Source: a virus. From it: a stretch of 43,468 bases of DNA. How positions within the stretch are numbered: the stretch's first letter is position 1; each line of letters starts with the position of its first letter. Positions 23,976-35,900 of the stretch are shown here, in pieces. The DNA lies in IMG/VR virus record IMGVR_UViG_3300042863_000623, positions 1 through 43,468 of that record; one strand, 5' to 3'. The translations under genes were made by a program, and so were the position numbers. A model generated the notes under the pieces. It was not told the DNA's origin. It made no database searches and saw only the letters and a program-made list of their open reading frames with translations.

Positions 23976-26900
23976 CAGGGATGTCAGTGGTCTTTTCCAC
24001 AATGAATCTAGCCACCGACGTTACGCTATCTATTAGACTCACCCCATCTGCTGCTGTAGTATCGCCCCTTGTATACCAAGTTTGTCCTAGTCGTCTAAGC
24101 ACAGTGACTCTGGTCCCAGCAGGCAAAGCAGCGGTTAATCTAATTTGCTGTGAAACACCGTCCACACTAAACTCAGCTTCTTGTGTTTGATCTGCATCAG
24201 GGCTTGCCGCTCCGTTAGTTTCGGTGTATACATCCTGTGGATCTTTTTTCAATCTACGACCTGCTGCAAAAACTTCAAGTTGATCGCACGGTCCATAAGT
24301 TAGCGGAATAGATTTTCTATACCAGAGACCGCTTCGTGAGCTTTTTACAGGAGTAAAATCTAATGGTCCAATCAGTAATGTGCTGCCGTCGCTGGTAAAA
24401 TCAATCCGCTGTTGTGTTTCATTGTAAGGAATAGTTTCACTGTAACTCACGTCAGCAACCACAGTGTTTGTAGCATACGTTTCTGCGATTGATGTTCCTT
24501 GCACTCCTCTGCGCAGCTGTCCAAGCACATTGCCTGTTTTCAGCATGTATTCAATGCGTTCACCGTCAATGAATATGGTTCCTGGTAAATTTCTAGATAC
24601 GATCGGTTGCCCTAACAAACTAGCATCTGATACTTCTATGGTTGTATCAAAATATCTCAAAGGCTTTACTAATTTGCATGATGCTTTTGAAAATCTGTTA
24701 AAGTGATACACATTTAACATGTCTTTGTGGATTTCGTACGCCGAGGGCAATTTGAAAATATCATTCCCAAAAGTAATTATTTTGACAGTATCATCAAGGG
24801 TGGTCGTGACATTGAGATATACCACTGCTCTTGGCAGGCTCACAAAGTAATCTTTTTCTTGTTGAAGTCTGATGCCGTTTAAGTATACCCATACATAACT
24901 GGCCGATATAGGAGATCTAGACAATTGATAATTCACTTTGCCGCCTTTGGTTTCATCTTGAATAATATCCATAGAAGGATATTCACCAAACCAAGTAACA
25001 TTAATTGCAGGGTATGTTGAATCAGATATTGTGGAATCTCCAGGAAATCCAAAATCAAATCCACTGTCAATAATTACATTATTTCCTTGTATAAAATACT
25101 GTGCATTTAAATCGTTTTCAATTTTGATTTTATCGCCTACTGATAGCTTTTCTGGTTTGATGATCAATTCCTTAGTAGGACCGTTGAATGTATAATCAAT
25201 CACAAACGTGCTGGGATCATCATTGATGTAAACTCTTAGATTAGAAGGTAATATGCTACCTCCTGATTCAAACGGATCTACTCCAAGTATGAACTGGTTG
25301 TTGGTGCCGTCATAAGTTACATAGTCGGTGTCTGGACCGTTAAGCAATTGACCGTTAACTTCCACAATCACAGAACTTAAAGCCGATCCTCTAGCTAACT
25401 CACTGAATCCGTTGAGATCAAAACTGCGTGTGCTGCCTTCGTAATAAAATGTTTGGGTATTTACATTTACTAGAGACAGACCCAATGAATCTACATCCAA
25501 CGATGCTGCTAGACATACGATTTTGATCACATCACCTGCCTGAGGCTTTATTGCAAATTCAACTAAAGTTTTTCCCACAGCATCTATAATATCTGTGCTG
25601 TTGCGGAATCCTACATCAACCCGAGATCCATTTAATGTAACAAATACACCACTAGTAACATCATAGCCTGCATTAGTAAGAAATAATCCAGTGGTGCCAT
25701 CTGCTATATAACTTTGATAATCTAATATACCAAGACCGCCAATACCTATGCTTAATATTTCCACTAGTTCACCTATTGCTGGTGCTGAAATAAAATTCAC
25801 AGTTGCGGCGGAACGGTCTATAGTGTAATGTTGATTCAACGCTTTTGCAGTGTTATCAACATAAACAAACACTGAGGAATTTTCTAAAACTGTCTGACCT
25901 ATAGCAAACACAGTGTCTTGACCATTAGAAATAGTAATCTTTGATTGTAACGCAGCTGCTCCGGATGTTTTGTTGTTGTATACTTTTATCGAAACACTGT
26001 CTATTACCTGTCCTGGTATATTTTCTTCAGGCGCCGGAATGTTATCTTTGTCAATGAACTTTCCACCTGTAATAGCAATTTCTTCTGCAGTTGCACCGGT
26101 GGCAGTGGCATAAGCAGAACTAATAGCTGACAACGATCCGCCGCTGAGTTTGGTATCTAATATGTTATCATCTGTAATTACCACAGATCCGTCGCTGTCT
26201 ATCGGACGGAAAATAAGGATATCACCATCTTGGGTGCTGAGATACGGCCCTATTAATACCACAGCATTTACCCCATCACCTACAAACGTTGGCATTTCTG
26301 CTGCAGGATTAACACCTGTGCTAGAATCTTGTGCCGATGAATAATTTTCATCATCTACACGCACTGTGATGTTTGTGTTTTTACGTTTGATATATATGTT
26401 GATTTGCTGCCCAGCTGCTGGTATATATGGTAACGTCACCGAGACGGTGCTGCCGTCCGCTACATGGTAATAATCTGAACTGAGCTCTACTGAATCCCAA
26501 CTATCAGTAAACCAAGGTAGCGCATCCCAACCACCAGTGACATCGAATGTAGTGCCTTGTATTCTTACGCCACCAAAGTCAATACCAGTCATGAGTTGGT
26601 TTAGTTCCTTGCCTATCATGCCTGTTTTTGGGTTATAGGACTTTTCTATTCTATTCACAGCATCTAATAACAAAATGTTCTTGTCATAGATCACTGTGAT
26701 TTCATCATTTATAGTTGGTGCAGTATTAAATGTCAGTTTTCCACGAAGTAAATTATAACCACCTGTGGGTTGATAATACAGAGATATCTGATAGTCACTA
26801 GCCAACACAACCTGTGTTTTTTGTGTGGCAGATATTTTTCTAGTTACCTTGATTCGAGTTTTATCATTAGTTGGTGCATAATTTAAAAAGAATACAGCAC

Positions 26901-29900
26901 TACTACCGCCGGCAATGAATGTCTGTGTCTGCGAAAAATTTTCATAGATGCCGTTGGCCGAGAGTCTATCAAATTTCAAAGCGACATCAAACATACGCAC
27001 TTGAGAATTTCCTATGATTGCAGTGGCTTTGGCCTGTACAGCAGTAGATGGATTTCCTCCTACCAATGTCACTGTTGGTGCTTTAAGATATCCTGAACCC
27101 TGAGTTAACATCTGTATGCCCGACACTCTACCATTTGAAATAAATGCTCTAGCGGTGGCACCAATTCCATCTCCTTCTATCAACACCCTAGGTGGAGTTA
27201 AGTATTCTGTGCCCTGCTGATATACCTCTATAGCTGTGACTGCGTAGCCTTTATTATCTGCCCACCATTTCCACGGATACTGTGATATTTCTGTTGATGA
27301 TGCATTAACAGGATTAGCACGGCCGTCAAAGATTGAATATGACGGTGGAAGATCAAAATCAACCGCCGACGATGCATATGTTTCTGGTTGGTCATAACGG
27401 CTGATATACTCTCTAACTGTGGTTCTAAATGGTTTAACTTCGTTGATGTATTCTTGATAACTTGATAGATTATCATTTTTGTAATTTGGCGGGCTTGCTA
27501 GTGTGCCAATATTATGGGTGGCATTTAGGAAACTGGTTTTGAACACCCAATCCACATACTGCTGTTCGCTGAACACATGTCGTATCGAAGCAAAAAACAA
27601 TTTGTTCCATTCTACTGCGTAATCTCCTACAAAAATATTTTCTTTTACTGCTGCAAAAATATTTCTAAGTTCTTGCGAATTTTCTATGTCATAGGTTGTA
27701 GTGTCAAATGGTTGTGTATTATCGAACCCGACTCCAGTTACACCAGTGTCGTACAATGAAGAATTTATTTGTATTGTACCGTTTTGTCTACCAACTAGTA
27801 GATACTTGTCTAAAAATGTTTGACCTATTTCTTGAGTTTTTTGGAATTTAGCCCATCCGCCTGCAGCATATTCTTTGACTTTGATAATGTCACCGATCAT
27901 TACAAGGCTATCTATGACCTCATAAATGTTAGAATATTCTTTAACAACACGTAGATTATCACTGTATCCTGGTCTAACCCAATCTACTTTATTCCAGTAT
28001 GCTGTTGTGTCAAACGCTTGTGATCTACTACGGAAATATGTCTTGCGTAAATCATCCCAAGAATAAATGCTCCAGAAATTATTCAGCGTTGCATCATTGT
28101 TTACTAACACAGAAAAATATCTCACCTCGACCTTGATCACACTGTATTTTTTACCACGATTGGTAACTACCACAGCTATTACTCTGCCTTGTCCATCAAT
28201 GTGACATACTGCTGTGGCATTCAATCCATCACCGGTGATGATCACCGGGGGACCAATATAAATTCCAGGTTGTTCTTGATCGAATAATTCTTTAGGCTTG
28301 TATCCATATCCCGGATCTATTATATCTATTGTGTCTAATTCACCGTTGATTAAATTACCACGCAATACAGCACGTTTGGTATTGGTTGTTCCCACTGTCT
28401 GTAGATCTATTTCAGTGTCTACTGCAATGTCATAAAGATTCAATTTATCACTAGGAGCTGTATCAACTTTATTTAAATTAGTATATTCTATGATTTCTGC
28501 AAAAGTTTCATTTAGTAATATATCATTGATGTATTCTATAACGATTTGTAATGCTAACAATCTGTCGACAAACATGGTCTGTCGAGGTCTATATTGTATA
28601 CCGTATTTTTGTTTAGCTGGAAGATCGATATCAGGAATTTTATTTCCTGCGATATCCGAACCAACAAGACTGTCAATCCATTTGTTTTCTAATTTCGGAG
28701 ATGGTAAATTATCAGCCACTCCTTCTGTAAGCAATTGGTATTCGTTGTGAATTGGTCTCGGTGATTCCAAGCTGTTGTTAATTTGTAGATTCAACAACGC
28801 TGTATCAGACTGCATGATTGTTTTAAAATTATATGTGAGAAATTTATTGGATTCTATCAACGCAACAAAAGCTAGATTCGATCCTGCTGGATTTGCAATT
28901 AATCCGGCCACCTCAGCAGCTGATTTTGTTCTGTCTGGCATATTGCTGGGTGTGACGGCTTTGCTTCTTACCCAATAATAATATAATGTTTCTGAGACAA
29001 GTCCAGTAGTTGGGCTAAAGAAAAATTTCACACTGTAAACATCATTGTTGGGATATAATGGTTGCCCGCTAACTCCTTGAGCCAGTCCTGCATTAGTGTC
29101 TGCCAACGCTGCCCATTCATTAGGTAACAACACCGTCTCAACCCATTCATACACATCTATACTCGAACCCAACACCTGTTGATTCCAATTTCCTGTTTTA
29201 TAAGCAGAATCTTTTTGTTCTGCATATTGAAATTTTGCAGTGCTGGTATTCCACCATAATTTTCCTACATTTTTTTCTAACCAGTTTATAGTTGTATCCA
29301 CTACCACTTCATCCGTGCCTACTGAATACACCGCAGGATCGTATGGTGTTTTATACTTGATTTCTTGCTCAGCTATATTAAGAATTTTTCCTCTAGCTGC
29401 ATCGACGAAATCTATGTCTTGTATTTTTACATTGTTTACATTGTCATAAAGTTCAATTTTTTTAATTTTTCTTAAATCTACCAATGGTCGTTGGCTTGTA
29501 AGCACAGTCCAACTTGCATCTGCACTAGCTGTGAACAGACGTGCTATGCCTTGATATGCTTTGGTAGATGTGTTTTTATAATAAGGTGATCCTACTAGTA
29601 TTTTTGAACCTATACAGTCTATGCTGTGTCCAAATGATTCGTCTGTCTGTAGATCGCTGTCTAGTTTTTCTGTAAGAAAGAATATTTGATCTTTGTTGTC
29701 AAACACATAGACACCACCAGTAAATCCTTGATCAATATAAAATCTTGTTCTTGCATTATCAAATGTTGTGCCTTCCAGTAGATCAAAATTGATAGAGAAA
29801 GGCGTTTTTGTATTTCTAGCACCGACTGCTATTTTAGAACTGTCTGGACTCACCGATACGGCAAAACCAAAATATTCATCAGCATAGATTTCATAACTTT

Positions 29901-32900
29901 GTAAACGCTGTTTCACTCGGAATTCTGTTGTTGATTGATCTAATTCTAACACATATACTGCGCCCTGATCTTGATAATTTACATCTGATCTAGGACTAGA
30001 AACTACTAGTGTATTTCCATTGGCATCTAAATCCATAGCAAATCCAAACTGATCCCCAGTACTAATCACTAACCCAGAATCTATGTCGGTGAACGACGAC
30101 AGTGTGCCAGCATTGATCATTTGAACAAATTCATAGGAATCGTATGCAGTTTTTTTATATACAAAAATCTTACCGCTAGGTGTAGTAGTGCTGTCTCCTA
30201 CCTGATGCCAATTAACACTAGCAGATGGATCTTCATTATAACTGCGATATGTGCTGTCTGTACTGTCAAATGTGTCACCTAATTGATAATATTGATATGC
30301 TGTGCCAGGTGATCCTTGAAATCTTACAGTCTCTCCTTCGACATATTCAACGTCTGGTCTCCATAATCCTCGATAGTTTGCAAAATATTGTCCATCGCTG
30401 TTTGGGGCACCTATAACTAAAATATTTCCATCGCCACTCATGGCCATAGAAAACCCAAACTGATCTCCTTGCTTGACTAGTTCTGCTTTCTGAGTGTTGG
30501 TTAACAGTCCAGTGGTTGTAAACTCCTGTGTGGAACCATCATCTTCCACAGAGATATTTGTTGGTAGAGAGCAGTGTGTTGATATGTCGCTGACTTTGAG
30601 CCAATTTTGTGAATCGAGAGTGATGGTGCTGCCATCCGAGGTTGATCCGTCTAGACTCTGCCATAAATTGCCACGTGCTGTTTCTAAGATGGGATCTTGC
30701 GCTGCTTGCCATACTATATCATCTTGCTTGTAGGAATCAGATAGGTTGTATATGCCTTTATACAAAGGGTTTTCCATATGTGTCCACTCTGTTCCTGTGC
30801 GCTTGATGAGATATACCCTGCCTGTGTTGTTATAAGATCCCACAGCAGATACTGCCAAATAATATTCAGATCCGTTTACACCGATGACAATTTCAGAACC
30901 AAATTTTTCATTGTCTGCAGGTCTCGGTGACACGAATGCTGTGACATTAACATATCTTCCGCTGACAAATTCATAGACCGCAACCATGCCCTGCTGATAG
31001 TATCCAAAATTTCCTGCTGTTGTCTGTGCAGGAATGACAGTGGAATGTGGCATCCAGTCATCTGAATTTATAGCTATTTCTGAACTTCCATCAGTAGCCG
31101 CTGTGTTGGCGTTCAGAGCTCTATATAATCTACCGCCATATACGACAATATCGTCCTGTGCATAAAACACATCCACGGCCCACTCGCCTCGATATCTACT
31201 AGTTACTCCGCTGGCTGTGGGAGCACCTATTACAAGATATTTGCCGTCCGGACTAACTGCCATTTTTTCGCCAAACGATCCCAATGCTGTTTCAAAGAAA
31301 CCTACCGGCGGTGCTATGATCTGTTTTAACGAAAGACCGTTATCTGTTTCTACATACACATTTACAAAACCCGACTGAGGTATGGCAACAATTGTGTGCT
31401 TATTAGTATTGTCATATATAACCTTAGTGCCTAACCCTAACGGATTAGATATACCAGCACCGTCTATATTTTTTGCTGAATAAGTTTTATTCTTTTCAAT
31501 AACTTCCCATTGATCATTTCTATTGTTATCAACAAAGACCAAAGATTTATTTTTTAGTAGTGCTGCAGACCGTTGATCTATACTAGAATAATCAAAAAAT
31601 CTTGATGGAGTTAACAACTGTAAATTAGCTGTGGTGCTAGTGTCTATCTCAGGATCATCTATATCTGCGTTTACTGTGATTGTTACGGTTGTGTTTGTCG
31701 CCGCAGTGATCTTGAAAAATCCTTGCAGATTTGCAATTTCACGAATGCCTATGTAGTCATCAACTGCTATAGCATGTGGACGATTGAGTGTTAGTATCAC
31801 CGTGGTATCATCTGGTCTAGCTACCGACACTACGTAAAGCAGCGCCGATTCATTTACTCGTAGAACTTGCCACGAATCTTGATAGAACGTCACCCAGATA
31901 TGATCAGCTTCATTGACTGTGTCGATGGCCAAAGTAGTTAAATCATTCAGGGTTCGAATAACATGTTGATACTGGCCGGCACTCACGTAACCAGCTGTAA
32001 ACACCGGCTCAGTCTGTGTCGTGGTAAGTAAAAAATCCACTGTGTAGGGCACAGGAGCAATAGTGAAATCGTTGGCAGTGATACGATAGAATGAATCTAC
32101 AACTTTAGAATTCACTGAGAGATTAGAAATGTGCAACTGAGGATTCAGTTTAAATTTAGTTTTTTCCAACTGTATTTCAACTTCTGTAAACTGATCTGTG
32201 CCGCCAATCTGTCCTAGTCTAAATGCCCATTCTTCATTGAGAGTAACACTGCCTGCTGAAGATCTACTCAGCTTATCAAATATCTTGGTTATGCTGTTTG
32301 CTGTGCCTTTTTCTCTGATAAATCCTTGATATAGTTGAAATTGACTCACAGAATCTTCTGCTAGATTTTGCAGGTAATCTCGCTGTTGATATCCTATAGC
32401 ATGTCTAGCAAGTTCGCGTTGACTTTGATTTATACCTTGCGATGTAGTTTCAAAGTAATCACTGAACTGATTTATTTTGTAATCAAAATTAGATACCAGC
32501 TGCTTAACAGGGGTGGAATCTAATTTAGCCCATGTTGCATCGATGAAGTTTTCCGAACCTAGTTGGTTAACTAAGCTGGTCCAATTGTATGACTTGTAAG
32601 ATACGATGTCCCCTAGTTTGTAATCTTTGAAAGGTTGCCAAACTTGTATATCAACATTGTCGAATAAAAATCCCGGACTAGTGTAGTCTCCGTCCCAATC
32701 CACTGTACGGAAGGCCTGCATTTTTATGCGCCCTTGCCGATATCCTGTGGTCTTGTCATAGATAATATCATTAAACACTGTGCGATCATCAAATACAGTC
32801 ACATGCTCTTTGATAACATAATGTAACCGTGCATAATATATACCGTCGGTGGTATTTGTTGTTTCTAATTTGAAATTCTGAAAACTTCTGTTAACGTTAA

Positions 32901-35900
32901 TAAATCTAGGAGGCAATACTGTGCCATCACCTTTGAGTATCTGATAGTCATAGAATCCGTCTAAGAGATTATCTGGTGTCCCTACAGGCACATTAATTTC
33001 TAATTTTTGCGCCGAAGGGCTTAAAGCTATAATTGCACCAGGTTCCCAATTGTGTTTGGTCCAGAACATGAATTCTTTAGCAGCACTTAACCAATCTTGA
33101 CTGGTAGCATTCTGAGGATCATAGTTATTGAATACGACACCCTGTGTTTTAAGATAGCTGTCATAACCTAACAACAGATCTACCACTTGTTGTATACTGG
33201 TTAGCAATGTGCCGTAGCTCATCTGCCGAACTGTGATAGTATTAAATATTCGTCTTCTCAGTGCTTCGACTGCACCTATTTTAGGAACGTCTCTTAATTT
33301 CTGCCATTGGCTTCGATCAAAGTCATTGGTACTGCGATGTGTTTTCAACGCACGATAAAAATTGCTTTGATATCTTACTAATATACCATTGTTGTAATTT
33401 TTTTCTTCGACCCAGTCTGTAAACGGTTCACTTAGGCCACCTACTGAAATTACAGGATCTTTGCTGCTGGCCTGTGGCTGATGATAATTGAAATAGGGAT
33501 GTATGTCATCATAGCCTGCTACTATCCAGCCGCCTCCAGTTTTTTCCAATCGAACTCCGCTGTAACTAATCGTAGTTACTGGACTGCTGACATTGAATAT
33601 GATATCATAGTTTTCGGGAGGTATGAAAATACTTTTAGATGTAGCAGAAGGATTTTTAGAGTCTAGTAGATATTTCTGTTGTTGCTGATCTACAAATCCA
33701 CTCATTCTAAAACTTAGGGCCACATCTAATTTTTCTATTTTTTTCTGTAGATTATCTACAGGCAAGCCTTGTGATTTTATGTAACTAGTGAGATATCTCA
33801 CTAGGCCTATATTATTAGCTTCAGACACATGTCTTGCAACATCTGAAATAGTCACAAACAATCCTGTGTCTGAATTTATATATTGATCTAGTTTATTTTT
33901 GGAGAATTTTGATCTGTCAAAATTGTCAGGAATATATTCGAATGGTTTCATCACGCACATGGCTGTGATTATCGCATAGGGCCATTCTGAACTTGATCTC
34001 CAGGCGTATTCAACTGGGCTGACATCTCCTAGCACGAAAGGTCCGCGATTATTAATCAACGAAAAATCCTTTGCAAGATTCGAATCCAACGGACTCAGCA
34101 ACTTGCCGTCGCCGTCTACAGGGACGTGCGACGATAGTCCGGGTCGTTTGTATCTATCATAACGACCTGCTCGAACGCCTTGGCGAATAATACCGGCTTC
34201 AAGATCTTCCCACAATATCAAGTTATTGCTGGTATAAGGGGCGGCACCGTATTCGGCTTCCCACCAGACCGGTTGTTGACTGAATCCTAACATTTCCCAA
34301 GGACAGCGATGTGGTCTGTCTGTGTCATAAAAATGTTGATATACTCCTCTCCACCAACCAGGTATATTTTTGGTCTTGGTGGGGTCGGACATGTTTGAAT
34401 AGGTATACGTAAATGAGTTTTCACTGTCAAAATATTCATTCACGGTATAATTGATATTGGTATTTTGTATCCATTTCAAAAAATCTTGGACTATCACGCC
34501 GTCTAGTTGAGCCTTAGAATATTCACCTACTTCGTAGTATCCGGCTAATATTTGATCTATGTCGAACACCGCAGAATCATATTCCTGCTTGATATTGTTG
34601 TAGATACGTAATTCTAATTCCAACAATAGATCATCTCTAAAATCATCAAACGCTGCTGTGATACTACCGTCGTGACCTTGTATGACATATCTAGGCTCTT
34701 GATATGTGTCATCAAGAAACTTGGTAGGAGTGTATTTTTTATACAGACCCATAGAGGTTGGAGTAGGAGGGATATGATTAGTAGCTGTGCTGAGATATTC
34801 TCTAATTTCTATGACATCTAATAACTCCAGTGTCACTAATAATTTCACAAAGCTAAATGTCGCATCAAACACATAGTCAACACCATGTAATAGCTGTGTG
34901 TCATTTTTATACACATACACTGCTCTGCTACTAGGAGTTGTAAGATCAAATGGCTGTGTCAGGGCAAACGTGCGTATCCCTGTGTCCTCTACCACTGTGG
35001 TCAGCGCAGTAAATGCTCCTGCTCCGATCATATCCGAATCTGAGAATGCGTCCTGTGCAGTTTTTACAGCGGTAAGACTGTTGATGATGTCATCTACAAA
35101 ATCATTTACTGTGTCATTGTAATCAATTTCTAGGGACTTCTGTAAAAAATTATTTTTAAAAATTGTATATTCTTTTTCAGCGTATTGTATAGCTTTGACT
35201 ATGTTATGAGTTTTGTCACACAAGGTCATTACTGCCAACGGTGTATTACCGCTGTGTTTTAAAAATCTCGACGCATGATATCTATAATCTTGAAGATCTC
35301 TTAGATTACTGACTCCTGGTAAAACACCAATAAACTCTTTGTCCCATTCTATCGCACTGGCAATATGATTAGTAGCTTGCCCTAGTGTGAATGATTGAAT
35401 TGCTGTGTTAAGGGGATTCTTTTCAATGCCTATTGGCATTTCATAATATCCTTGATCAGGTTCTATATCAGCAATGATCTTGATTACCACAGCATCTTTG
35501 GCAGCAAATGTTTTATCGAATACAAATACGTTTCGACTTCGAGTCCAATTACCTAAATATCTGTTTCCGTTGAGGTAAAAATTTATCTCAGGATCAGCTG
35601 TGAGACTATCCCATTTCACCGTGTTAAATGTCAAGGTATCAGTATCAGTGTCTACTATGAGATTATCAATTATTGGTTGGATATATGTGTTGTTTAATTT
35701 CTGCCAACCGTTGGCAAACACATCAGATCCCAGTTTATAAAAACCAGTGGAAATTTTTTGTGTCACAGGCTTTCTATCAACACTATACCTGAATGTTTGT
35801 GTTTCCCAATTCCAATTAAATTCGATGTCTCCAATATTATCTATATTGAGATAACTAAGTCTAAAACCTAACTCGCTGTCAATTCTACCATTCCCGGGCT

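Noticed and set aside
23943-24002. Upstream ATG codons for the small virion gene (24002, 23966, 23963)
   Set aside because: The late promoter lies within or just before them, so a transcript from it would lack the first and give almost no leader for the others.
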